DNA of 64,000 nt from Verrucomicrobiaceae bacterium. GTDB taxonomy: Bacteria; Verrucomicrobiota; Verrucomicrobiia; Opitutales; Intestinicryptomonadaceae. Shown here piece after piece: positions 42,878 through 51,617 of this stretch. Under the pieces are notes generated by a model. That model was given only the letters and a program-made list of their open reading frames with translations. It was not told where the DNA came from and did no database searches. Location: positions 1 through 64,000 of the forward strand of contig SUVO01000011.1 of NCBI GenBank assembly GCA_015061955.1. The letters are read 5' to 3'. Each line of letters opens with the position of its first letter. Within the stretch, counting starts at the first letter, position 1. The position numbers and the translations under genes were made by a program.

Positions 42878-45800
42878 CTAATATTCCATAGTAATGCGTT
42901 TCATGCCTGCTTGCATTAAGTAATTTATTGATATTGGGCTTTTGGTTTTTTCTCCGTTTGCATTGGTGAGAACTGCGAAACCATTTGTCTTTATCGTATT
43001 GAGCAAGTAAATACCTTTCGGAAGAAGTGGAATACCAACATCGTTATAAACATCGTCTTCAAGCTTTACTAAGCATCTCGAACGGAATACTCCAGCAATT
43101 TCAACAAAGTCTTTCTTTTGCTTCAACGATTCAAGCACCGTTTGCTTAGATGCATGTGTATAAATTGGTGCAACGTAATATTTGCCGTTTTTCGATTTCC
43201 AAATAATCTGTCCCTTATGCGCATCTCCTTTGCGATATGCACCACAATTATCTTTAGATAAATCTTTGTATTCGTCAGGATTGCCAACGAAAGCTTGTAC
43301 CCTAATTATGCGAGTACCATTCCCATGTTTTGCTGGAATGCGAATAGTATTGCACCAGTTTATCCACTCTTCTTCCGATGGATTTGTATCAACAAATTCC
43401 TTTATTATATTGCGAATAACCGGATTGATTATTCCTTTACTTCCACTATTGACAAGTTTTTGTATTGTAGAAATATCGAATACTGGTTTTAACCCACTCT
43501 TGTATGCTAATTCAATAAGATTAAATTTTTTTACAATACATTCTTTACCATTTATTATGCGTTTTGCGTAAATGCTTTCTTCTAATCTTGGTTTTTTAGT
43601 TGCTACTTCATTAGGGATTATCGCGTCGAGATATTTTCTAAAATAAGCTTCTGCATCTTTTGCAATCTTAATTGGAAGGATTTGATTACTTTTTGTTTTC
43701 TTTACATTTATTCCAGTTGGAGCAAAGCACAAACACATTGCATCGAGAGCATGGTGTTTTTTGTTTGCACGATTTTTCTTTTCTAATTCTTCATGTTTCT
43801 TAAGGATTTCGACTTCCGTAAGCTTAGTTTTATCTATAACTGTATTGTGCAAAATAACGTTCAACCCATACGCTCCTCGAATACTTGCTGTTACACTTCC
43901 AGATACTGTAAAGACTCTCTTTTGACCAGTAGTACCACCAAATTGAAAACCAAAATGCAAACATGCAATACGTTGTGCAAGTTTTGCAATCCATGCAGTT
44001 TCAGCAAGAGCTGTATATTTTTCAACAAGCTCTTCGGCGTTTTCAGATAACAACAAAGCTACACGTTTTTTACCTAACTCTTTTGTTCTAGAACGAACTC
44101 TATCAACGTAGCTTGCCCATCTTTGTTTGTCAGAACAGAGCCATTCGAATGGAGTTTTATTATCTTTTTCTTTATTCGTTTTTTCATCGGTAAGAACATA
44201 GTTGTATTGAGCGTCTGGACCACCTCGGCTACGTGGAACAATATGTTCTATTTCGAGAGATGGTAAATCGCTAGGGGATATAGCATTTCCAGTATATAGA
44301 CATATTCCACCTTGCTTTTGAAGAAGTTCAAGCTTAAGGAGCATTTTATTACCCTTGAAACCTTCTTCATCTAATTTTTTTGCGATGTCTAATTTTTCTT
44401 TTGCGCGTTTTTTTATTGCATCTTGTAAATCTTTTTTTGCTTTCTTCCCAAGGAAGTCTTCACGCACAAATTCAAGAACTATTTTGTCTGGAGCCCCAAA
44501 CTTCTTTTCAAGTGATTTTATGCGTTCATAGAAAAACGCCAATCGATGTCTAACTATTGGGTCATTTTGCGAACCTATTATTTTATTTATTTGCTCAGCC
44601 GAGTTTGTATTTTGTGATATTGCATACTGATACGTTTCAACATCGGGAATATAAATACCATTCCATGATGTTGCATTCATAAGTTTTATGAAATCTAAAT
44701 CGGTTACAACTAAACCTTTATTTGTGTCGGTGTTTGTAATGGCTTTTATCTTTTCTTGATAAAATTCATTTGGTGATATTCCTGAAAAGATAAGTTCTTT
44801 TAAAAGCTTCATTGCAGGACGAGAAAATGAAGATCTGCCACTTTCGCTTGGTGCTTCTATCTCTGATTGGTCTTCATTTAAAACCGAAGCCCCTAATTCT
44901 TTGAACAACTTTTTTACATTTGTTTTTGTAAGTTTGAATTTGTTGTTTTTTGCTAAATCAAAGGCTTTTTTAAATTCTTCAAATGTTAAAGAATCTTCTT
45001 TGTTGTTTCTAAAAAAACGTAGGTTTAGTAGCTTTAATGCAAGCGTTATTTCGTAATGTAATAAATCGTTTTCTGATTTTATTTCATCAAGTTTCTTTAC
45101 TTTGCATACGTTAAAACGTGGTATAAGTTTACACTTATTTACAATGCGATTATCAAAGCACGGTATTTTTTGTCCAAGTGCTGTCCAATCTGTATCTGCT
45201 CCACGTTTGAGGTTGAATTCCTTTCGCATTGTTGGATCGAACGAGGCATACGGCTTTTCAGTAATACCATATAAAATGTACATTGCCTTGTTTTTTAACT
45301 TTGGAAATTGAAGCGATGCCATTTCAACCAATTTAATAAATTCGGCTTCCACGTATTTGCGTGGGATCACATAGCATTTGGCTTTTTGCGCTTGATTGTC
45401 TATACGTAAGTTAACCTGATCCGGATTTTCTGGATTCCACAAGCCCATTTTATAAGCTTTAAAGAAACATGAATAATCGAACTTAGATCTTAATTTCTCA
45501 TCTAATTTTGGTAAGTTTGTTAAGAGTTCGTCTTTTTCGCGTTCAAATTCCTTTAGTTTTTGTGAATACTCATTATTTTCTTTTGAGGAAGTTTCGGTTT
45601 CTTTCCATGGCAAATTTTCATCGTATCCACGATTTTGAATTGCGGAATTAAGTGCTTTAAAAACCTGCCAACTCTCGAGCTTTTCTCCTAAAATAAGTTT
45701 ACAACGTAACGCAATTGAGTTGTAACATATGTTTTCATTAGCCGAGGGGAACTCTTTTTCTAAGCGAACGTCGCCTTTTGAAACGAGTTGCCATTTCCCA

Positions 45801-46066
45801 TCTACGATATCAACTTTTCTACGTTGTAGTACATCAATGCCACATTCCTGCAAACATTTTTCTAAAAATTTCTCACGCGCAAGATGTGCCTTGCGTGTAC
45901 GCATTTGACGTCTTGCGTTTGCTGCTGTTTTTATTTCTGCAAATTCTGGATCAATTATGAGCGATTGAACATGCTTGAATTCATATCCAATTCTGACAGC
46001 TTCTCCGAGAGAGCCTTTACCCATATCAAATCCCCAAATATGTTCGTTTGTATTATTCATAATCAT
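42878..46066 (-). CDS. cas9: Type II-C CRISPR nuclease Cas9
   Basis: A 1062-aa Cas9, size typical of II-C. RuvC-I catalytic D14 lies in WGFDMGKGSLG. The arginine-rich bridge helix follows (ANARRQMRTRKAHLAREK, about 53-70). RuvC-II E532 lies in DKIVLEFVRED, HNH H608 in LEIEHIVPRSRGG, and RuvC-III H771-D775 in KKHHALDAMC. All nuclease residues are intact, so the enzyme looks active. The C-terminal PAM-interacting region (about 820-1062) is not assignable to a known PAM. The start could be the ATG at 46066 or 46060; no Shine-Dalgarno is visible. It heads cas9-cas1-cas2 with no csn2 or cas4, which defines II-C. Confidence 0.97.
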   Translation of the reverse strand: MIMNNTNEHIWGFDMGKGSLGEAVRIGYEFKHVQSLIIDPEFAEIKTAANARRQMRTRKAHLAREKFLEKCLQECGIDVLQRRKVDIVDGKWQLVSKGDVRLEKEFPSANENICYNSIALRCKLILGEKLESWQVFKALNSAIQNRGYDENLPWKETETSSKENNEYSQKLKEFEREKDELLTNLPKLDEKLRSKFDYSCFFKAYKMGLWNPENPDQVNLRIDNQAQKAKCYVIPRKYVEAEFIKLVEMASLQFPKLKNKAMYILYGITEKPYASFDPTMRKEFNLKRGADTDWTALGQKIPCFDNRIVNKCKLIPRFNVCKVKKLDEIKSENDLLHYEITLALKLLNLRFFRNNKEDSLTFEEFKKAFDLAKNNKFKLTKTNVKKLFKELGASVLNEDQSEIEAPSESGRSSFSRPAMKLLKELIFSGISPNEFYQEKIKAITNTDTNKGLVVTDLDFIKLMNATSWNGIYIPDVETYQYAISQNTNSAEQINKIIGSQNDPIVRHRLAFFYERIKSLEKKFGAPDKIVLEFVREDFLGKKAKKDLQDAIKKRAKEKLDIAKKLDEEGFKGNKMLLKLELLQKQGGICLYTGNAISPSDLPSLEIEHIVPRSRGGPDAQYNYVLTDEKTNKEKDNKTPFEWLCSDKQRWASYVDRVRSRTKELGKKRVALLLSENAEELVEKYTALAETAWIAKLAQRIACLHFGFQFGGTTGQKRVFTVSGSVTASIRGAYGLNVILHNTVIDKTKLTEVEILKKHEELEKKNRANKKHHALDAMCLCFAPTGINVKKTKSNQILPIKIAKDAEAYFRKYLDAIIPNEVATKKPRLEESIYAKRIINGKECIVKKFNLIELAYKSGLKPVFDISTIQKLVNSGSKGIINPVIRNIIKEFVDTNPSEEEWINWCNTIRIPAKHGNGTRIIRVQAFVGNPDEYKDLSKDNCGAYRKGDAHKGQIIWKSKNGKYYVAPIYTHASKQTVLESLKQKKDFVEIAGVFRSRCLVKLEDDVYNDVGIPLLPKGIYLLNTIKTNGFAVLTNANGEKTKSPISINYLMQAGMKRITMEY

Positions 46067-46080
46067 TTTTTGCTATGAAA

Positions 46081-46109
46081 AATCTAAATATTTGCTTTTA
46101 TTAAGTCAA
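46081..46109 (-). promoter_or_regulatory. Candidate cas operon promoter
   Basis: On the - strand TTGACT (complement of 46104-46109), a 17-bp spacer, and TAGATT (complement of 46081-46086) lie 15 nt upstream of the cas9 ATG. This gives a very short leader. Confidence 0.5.
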
Positions 46110-46178
46110 ACTATTTCTATTTTATAAATTAAATTTTCTTAGAAAAATGTTGCCATATGTTAAATTATTACGATACTT

Positions 46179-47162
46179 ATGCACATGAATTCTATTGCCG
46201 ACAATCCTAAGCTCGTTTCTTTTGACGGATTATTTTCTGCCATCGTACCTTGCAAAAATGAAGAAGATATGATTCCTATCTTTTACGAGAATTTTATTGC
46301 TGAAATGGCAAAATTTCAAAACCCAAATTTCGAAATTATTTTCATAGACGACGGTTCTACTGATTACACTTTAAATCAACTAAAGCAATTAGCTACCAAA
46401 GATTCTCGCGTAAAATACATATCGTTTTCTAGAAATTTCGGTAAGGAAGCCGCTATGTACGCTGGCTTTAAACACGCAAAAGGTGATTTTGTAGCCATTA
46501 TGGACGCTGATTTACAAGACCCTCCATCTCTACTAACTGAGATGTTCCAAAAAATAAAAGACTGCGATTGTGTTGCTACACGCAGATCTACTCGCACAAA
46601 CGAACCCCCTGTACGCTCTTTTTTTGCAAGGCTTTTTTACAAGGTTTTAAACCTGTTATCACCACTTAAATTCAAAGAAGGCGCTCGAGATTTTCGTCTG
46701 ATGCGTCGCAGAGTTGTTGACGAAATTTTACGCATGGGCGAAGTCAATCGCTTTTTGAAAGGTATGTACGAATGGGTCGGTTTTAAAACAGAATGGATTG
46801 AATACGAAAACTGCCCACGCGTAGCAGGGCAAACTAAATGGTCGTTAGCTGGATTAGGTTTATATTCGGTTGAAGCTTTTACATCGTTTTCTACGGTACC
46901 GTTAGCTATTGTATCGGTAGTTGGATTGGCGTTTTGCTTATTATCGTTAGTGGCAATAATATTTGTTAGTATTCGGCAGTTGATGTTTCACAACTCGGCT
47001 TTCGGGTGGACATCTATGGTATGTATTCTGTTCTTCTTAAGTGGACTTCAGCTATTTTGTTTGGGAATTATTGGACAGTATATGTCGAAGATATATTTAG
47101 AAACCAAAAGACGACAACCATACATAATTCAAGAGGCAAACATAGATATTCCTGAATTGTAA
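46179..47162 (+). CDS. GT2 polyprenyl-phosphate glycosyltransferase
   Basis: A 327-aa membrane GT2 like GtrB/DPM1/ArnC-group enzymes that transfer sugars to undecaprenyl phosphate. Motifs are IVPCKNEEDMIPIFYENF, FIDDGSTDYTLNQL, FSRNFGKEAAMYAGFKHAKG and MDADLQDPP (DxD), QTKW near residue 226, and two C-terminal membrane segments. It has its own 130-bp upstream region after cas9, and 64 nt later the LMW phosphatase gene begins. Start at ATG 46179, or 46185 (MNSIADNP). It might supply ArnC function for the arn genes, but is closer to GtrB-like bactoprenol transferases. Confidence 0.85.
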   Translation: MHMNSIADNPKLVSFDGLFSAIVPCKNEEDMIPIFYENFIAEMAKFQNPNFEIIFIDDGSTDYTLNQLKQLATKDSRVKYISFSRNFGKEAAMYAGFKHAKGDFVAIMDADLQDPPSLLTEMFQKIKDCDCVATRRSTRTNEPPVRSFFARLFYKVLNLLSPLKFKEGARDFRLMRRRVVDEILRMGEVNRFLKGMYEWVGFKTEWIEYENCPRVAGQTKWSLAGLGLYSVEAFTSFSTVPLAIVSVVGLAFCLLSLVAIIFVSIRQLMFHNSAFGWTSMVCILFFLSGLQLFCLGIIGQYMSKIYLETKRRQPYIIQEANIDIPEL

Positions 47163-47225
47163 AAATAATTAGAAATTTCAAAAAAGCTCGACATCTACAT
47201 TAGTATGTGAAAAACTGCTTACCCA

Positions 47226-47714
47226 ATGAAAAAACGCAATAAGATTATTTTTCTTTGCACAGGTAATATTTGCAGATCTCCAATGGGTGAGGCCCTGCTT
47301 AAGAAAGCTGTCGAAGATGAAAACGATGAATTGCTCAATACTCTTGAGATAATATCGGCAGGTACATCGACTGTCGATGGTATGCCTCCAAGTGCAAATT
47401 CGGTTGAGGCTTTACGACGCATTAAAATAGATATTTCCGATTATCGTTCGTCTTATTTAACTCAAGAAATGGTAGACGAAGCTTTTGCAATATTTGCAAT
47501 GGCATCTTCACATATCGACATTCTGAAGGCGTATTATAAAAATTTGCCTAAACGCGTTTTTACTGTTATGCAAATGATTGAAGGTTCTAAAAGAGTCGAT
47601 GTTCCTGACCCATATGGTTGTGGAATTGACGAGTATTTAGATGTTCGCGACGATGTTGCATATGCTACTCCATTTATAGTAAAATATTTGAAAAATGAGC
47701 TCAAAAAAATTTAG
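47226..47714 (+). CDS. Low-molecular-weight protein-tyrosine phosphatase
   Basis: A 162-aa phosphatase with catalytic P-loop FLCTGNICRSPMGEALL (Cys and Arg) and general-acid DPYGCG. In B. subtilis YwlE, an arginine phosphatase, the P-loop has Thr where this protein has Ile (CTGNICRS), so tyrosine phosphatase activity is more likely (inference from memory of YwlE). Overlaps rpiB by 20 nt. The order phosphatase-rpiB-glyA resembles the ywlE-ywlF-glyA cluster of Bacillus. Confidence 0.9.
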   Translation: MKKRNKIIFLCTGNICRSPMGEALLKKAVEDENDELLNTLEIISAGTSTVDGMPPSANSVEALRRIKIDISDYRSSYLTQEMVDEAFAIFAMASSHIDILKAYYKNLPKRVFTVMQMIEGSKRVDVPDPYGCGIDEYLDVRDDVAYATPFIVKYLKNELKKI

Positions 47715-48144
47715 TATAGGTTCCGATCACGGAGGTTTTGAATTAAAACAAGCCATTATAGCTTCTCTCGAAAAAGAGGGGTATGAAATTACAGATAATG
47801 GTTGTTTTGATAAATCGAGTGTAGACTACCCCGATTTTGCCAAATTGGTTTGCGACGATGTAAATGAAAAAAAGGTCGATTTTGGCGTATTAGTTTGTAC
47901 ATCGGGTATTGGTATGTCGATAGCAGCCAATAAAGTTAAAGGTATTCGTGGTGCATTGTGTTTGTCGGTAGACGCAGGTATGTTCTCGCGTTTGCACAAC
48001 AATGCAAATGTATGCTGTTTGGGTGCAAAATATCTCGATGTGCCAACAGCTGTTGAAATTGTAAAAACTTTTTCAAATACAGATTTCGAGGGTGGTAGAC
48101 ACTGCAGAAGAGTAGATAAATTTATGGATTTTGAAAACCAGTAA
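47695..48144 (+). CDS. rpiB: Ribose-5-phosphate isomerase B
   Basis: A 149-aa RpiB/LacA-type isomerase interconverting ribose 5-phosphate and ribulose 5-phosphate. Motifs are IGSDHGGFELKQAI, DYPDFAKLV and CTSGIGMSIAANKVKGIRGALC, with the catalytic Cys and phosphate-binding residues. Start codon lies inside the phosphatase gene. Length is normal. Confidence 0.93.
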   Translation: MSSKKFSIGSDHGGFELKQAIIASLEKEGYEITDNGCFDKSSVDYPDFAKLVCDDVNEKKVDFGVLVCTSGIGMSIAANKVKGIRGALCLSVDAGMFSRLHNNANVCCLGAKYLDVPTAVEIVKTFSNTDFEGGRHCRRVDKFMDFENQ

Positions 48145-48234
48145 GAATTTGGTTGCAAATTAGCTTAAAATTTAGAGTCTATAAGTAGAATTTTTTATTT
48201 AAACAATAAACCCAAAACAACTGATATTTACGCA

Positions 48235-49518
48235 ATGAATAAAGGTATCAAAGCAGGAGCATTGAAAGACATCGATATAGAAGTCTTTGAAGCAATACAA
48301 AAAGAAACAGAACGTCAGCAAACTCATATCGAGTTGATTGCATCGGAAAACTTCACAATTCCGGCAGTTATGGAAGCTATGGGTTCTACACTTACAAATA
48401 AGTACGCAGAAGGGTATCCACGCAAGCGTTATTATGGTGGTTGCGAATGTGTCGACGTTGTTGAGCAGTTGGCAATTGATAGAGCTAAAAAACTTTTTGG
48501 TGCAGAACACGTAAATGTTCAACCACACTCTGGCACACAAGCAAATATTGCTGTTTACTTGGCAGTGTTGAATCCAGGTGATACAATATTGGGTATGTCG
48601 CTTGAAGAAGGCGGACACCTTTCACATGGTCATCCAAAGAATGTGTCGGGCATTACTTACAATATTGTAAATTATGGTGTAGATTCTCAAACAGGTAAGA
48701 TTGATTACGATAAACTCGAAGCATTGGCAATGGAATGTAAACCAAAGTTGTTGCTCGTTGGTGCATCGGCTTATCCTCGTGAAATTGATTTCAAGCGTGC
48801 AAGCGAAATTGCTCAGAAGTGTGGTGCTATGTTTATGGCAGATATTGCACACATTGCAGGTTTGGTAGCAGCTGGTGTACATCCATCGCCTGTTCCATAT
48901 TGTGATTTTGTAACAACTACAACTCACAAAACATTGCGTGGTCCACGTGGTGGTATAATTATGTGCAAGGAAAAATACGCAAAGGCAATTGACTCTGCAA
49001 TTTTCCCAGGAACACAAGGTGGTCCTCTAATGCACGTTATAGCTGCTAAGGCTGTATGTTTTAATGAAGCACTCAAGGACGAGTACAAGGCATATCAGCA
49101 ACAAGTTGCAAAGAATGCTAAGGCATTGGCTGAAGCTCTTAAAAAACGTGGCTTTGGTTTGGTTTCAGACGGCACCGACAATCACCTTATCTTGATTGAT
49201 TTGCGTAAGAACTTCCCAAATTTGACAGGTAAAGTTGCTCAACACGCACTCGATGCAGCAAATATCACAACTAATAAGAATACAGTTCCAGGCGAAACTC
49301 GTTCGCCATTTAAGGCAAGTGGTATTCGTTTGGGTACACCTGCTATTACAAGTAGAGGTATGGTTGAAGAAGATATGGATAAAATTGCCGAAGCAATATC
49401 TTTGGTTTTGGCAAATCCTGCAGAAGAAGGTGGCGAAATAGCACTCGATACTCCAGAAGTTGCAAAGGCAAAAGCTATTGCTGAAGAACTCTGCAAAAAG
49501 TATCCGCTTCCTTACTAA
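48235..49518 (+). CDS. glyA: Serine hydroxymethyltransferase
   Basis: A 427-aa PLP enzyme converting serine and tetrahydrofolate to glycine and 5,10-methylene-THF. It shows [59 protein letters not shown] and the PLP-Lys motif [14 protein letters not shown]. Length is standard. It supplies the one-carbon cycle with metK and ahcY further down. Followed by a complex terminator hairpin. Confidence 0.96.
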   Translation: MNKGIKAGALKDIDIEVFEAIQKETERQQTHIELIASENFTIPAVMEAMGSTLTNKYAEGYPRKRYYGGCECVDVVEQLAIDRAKKLFGAEHVNVQPHSGTQANIAVYLAVLNPGDTILGMSLEEGGHLSHGHPKNVSGITYNIVNYGVDSQTGKIDYDKLEALAMECKPKLLLVGASAYPREIDFKRASEIAQKCGAMFMADIAHIAGLVAAGVHPSPVPYCDFVTTTTHKTLRGPRGGIIMCKEKYAKAIDSAIFPGTQGGPLMHVIAAKAVCFNEALKDEYKAYQQQVAKNAKALAEALKKRGFGLVSDGTDNHLILIDLRKNFPNLTGKVAQHALDAANITTNKNTVPGETRSPFKASGIRLGTPAITSRGMVEEDMDKIAEAISLVLANPAEEGGEIALDTPEVAKAKAIAEELCKKYPLPY

Positions 49519-49545
49519 AACTTAAACATAAATAATCTTAATTTT

Positions 49546-49592
49546 AAAAGGGAGCAGTCGATGGTTTATCGGAAGTTCCCTTTTATTTTTTG
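49546..49592 (+). terminator. Terminator of glyA
   Basis: Outer stem AAAAGGGA / TTCCCTTTT encloses an inner CGAT-GGTTT-ATCG hairpin (49559-49571), followed by a T tract. The two-tier stem is unusual but fits a rho-independent terminator. Confidence 0.75.
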
Positions 49593-49609
49593 TAATCTAA
49601 AATTTTAAT

Positions 49610-51556
49610 ATGAATAATTCTGAATTAAAAATATTGGTCAATAAAGCTGTAGAAAATGGCAAGCTTTTAGATAGCTCGGCTAAAAATATAACTTCGTGGT
49701 TAGATGATAATTTCTTGCCAGAATGGGCGTTGAAATCGTTGGTAGAACTTTTTGAACAACAGGCATACGAAGAACTCAACGATAGATTTTTTAAACCACT
49801 TTCGTTTGGTACTGGTGGTATGCGTGGTAGAACAATTGGAAAAGTCTCTGCAAAGGCTGAAATTGGTAATGTTTCTGATAAAGGTACACCTGAACATGCA
49901 GCAGCAGGTGCAAATAATATGAACGATTTTACTGTAGCTCGAGCAACAGCTGGTCTTTTTAACTATTGTGCAAAGTGGTTGAAAGAAAGTGGTTCTGCTG
50001 AAAAGCCATCGTTGGTTATTGCGTACGATGTTCGCCATTTTTCAAAACATTTTTGCGAATTGTCGGCATCGGTTTGGAACAAACTTGGTGGAACTGTTTA
50101 CATTTTTGATGGAGCTCGTTCAACACCTCAGCTTTCGTTTAGTGTGCGTCATTTGAAAACTACTGCGGGCATTGTTATTACTGCATCGCATAATCCATCG
50201 CACGATAACGGTTATAAGGTTTACTTTAGTGATGGTGCTCAGGTTATAAGTCCACATGCCGAAGGTATCGTTGCCGAAGTAAATAAGGTTTCGTGGAAAG
50301 AAGTTGGTACTCTTTTAGATGTCGATTTAAATGGCGTAAAGATTGTAGAAAAATCGGCAGAAGATGCCTATGTTGCATCTATTGAAAATTGCGTAATCGA
50401 TAAAGAAGTAATGTCGGTAAATAAACCTAATGTAGTGTTTACTGCAGTTCATGGAACAGGAGCAAGTTTGTGTCCAACGGTTATGCGTTATTTTGGTCTT
50501 GAGCCAATTTTGGTGGAAGAGCAAATGGTTATGGATCCACGTTTCCCAACGGTGAAACAGCCAAATCCAGAGTATGCCGAAACTCTTGCAATGGGTATCG
50601 AAAAAATGAAAGCTACCGATGCTGAGTGCTTGATGGCTACTGATCCAGATGCCGATAGAATGGGTGTTGCAATAAAGACACGTTCTGGAGAAATTCGTTT
50701 GTTGACTGGTAATATGATTGGTTCGTTGTTATCGGAATATAGAATTTCGCAGATGAAAGCAAAGGGCATAATACAAAATCCAGCTAAGTGTACACTCATA
50801 AAAACTTTTGTAACAAGTCCTTTGCAAGATAAAATTGCACATTCGCATGGCTTGAAGTGTATCAATACGCTTACGGGTTTCAAGTGGATTGGTGGGCGTC
50901 TTACAATGTACGAAAAAATCTTAAACAATGCAATGGGTAAAGATTGTAGCAATTTGCCATATTTGCAAAAAGCTAAACTCATGCAAGAACACAGTACTTT
51001 CTTTGTTTTTGGTGGAGAGGAAAGCTATGGGTATTTGGGTACAGATTTAGTTCGTGATAAAGATGCTAACGCAGCAGTTATTATGTTCTGCGAAATGATG
51101 GCATATTTGAAATCGCAAGGTAAAACAGTTGATGAGTACTTAGATGAAATCTACTTGAAATGTGGATATTATCTTGAAGACCTGAAAAGTATTTATCGCG
51201 AAGGTGCAAGTGGTGCGTCAGAAATTCAAGCTTTCTTGAAAATGCTCGATGAAACGCCAATGAGCGAAGTTGGTGGTGTAAAAGTTGCTAAAAGTATAAA
51301 CTTTGCTAAAGATACAATCGTTGATGATGATGGTGTAGAAATTACAAAAGAAAAATTCTTCTTCTATACTCTCGAAAATGGTTATAGTTTTGCAATTCGT
51401 GCAAGTGGTACGGAACCTAAGATAAAGTTCTATGCTTTTGGTGTAGAAAATGCATCAAATATGGAAGAACTTACAAGGGCAAAGTTAGAAGCGCGTGAAC
51501 GCTTAACTGCTATGCTTGAGGCATTGGGCGATGAATTTATGAAGTGTTGCAAATAA
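49610..51556 (+). CDS. Phosphoglucomutase/phosphomannomutase family enzyme
   Basis: A 648-aa alpha-D-phosphohexomutase. It has FGTGGMRGRTIG, the phosphoserine loop GIVITASHNPSHDNGYKVYF, the Mg loop LMATDPDADRMGVAI, the sugar loop FGGEESYGYLG and phosphate-binding RASGTEPKIKFY. The domain order and length match long bacterial PgcA-like enzymes. It interconverts hexose 1- and 6-phosphates for glycogen or envelope sugar synthesis. The gene ends 25 nt before the hairpin that overlaps the next start. Confidence 0.94.
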   Translation: MNNSELKILVNKAVENGKLLDSSAKNITSWLDDNFLPEWALKSLVELFEQQAYEELNDRFFKPLSFGTGGMRGRTIGKVSAKAEIGNVSDKGTPEHAAAGANNMNDFTVARATAGLFNYCAKWLKESGSAEKPSLVIAYDVRHFSKHFCELSASVWNKLGGTVYIFDGARSTPQLSFSVRHLKTTAGIVITASHNPSHDNGYKVYFSDGAQVISPHAEGIVAEVNKVSWKEVGTLLDVDLNGVKIVEKSAEDAYVASIENCVIDKEVMSVNKPNVVFTAVHGTGASLCPTVMRYFGLEPILVEEQMVMDPRFPTVKQPNPEYAETLAMGIEKMKATDAECLMATDPDADRMGVAIKTRSGEIRLLTGNMIGSLLSEYRISQMKAKGIIQNPAKCTLIKTFVTSPLQDKIAHSHGLKCINTLTGFKWIGGRLTMYEKILNNAMGKDCSNLPYLQKAKLMQEHSTFFVFGGEESYGYLGTDLVRDKDANAAVIMFCEMMAYLKSQGKTVDEYLDEIYLKCGYYLEDLKSIYREGASGASEIQAFLKMLDETPMSEVGGVKVAKSINFAKDTIVDDDGVEITKEKFFFYTLENGYSFAIRASGTEPKIKFYAFGVENASNMEELTRAKLEARERLTAMLEALGDEFMKCCK

Positions 51557-51580
51557 ATTAGCTTTACTTTTAATTTCTGT

Positions 51581-51617
51581 AAAATACTCTCTTTCTTATG
51601 AAGAGAGTATTTTTTTT
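51581..51617 (+). terminator. Terminator-like hairpin overlapping the next start codon
   Basis: A perfect 12-bp stem (AAAATACTCTCT at 51581-51592 and AGAGAGTATTTT at 51602-51613) with the 9-nt loop TTCTTATGA is followed by a T tract. The loop holds the ATG (51598-51600) of the next gene, so the stem's 3' arm and T tract encode its first residues (MKRVFF). Confidence 0.7.

Noticed and set aside
46179-47162. GT2 enzyme as true ArnC
   Set aside because: It belongs to the same superfamily, but its sequence is more like GtrB-type bactoprenol transferases, and it is 36 kb from arnD.
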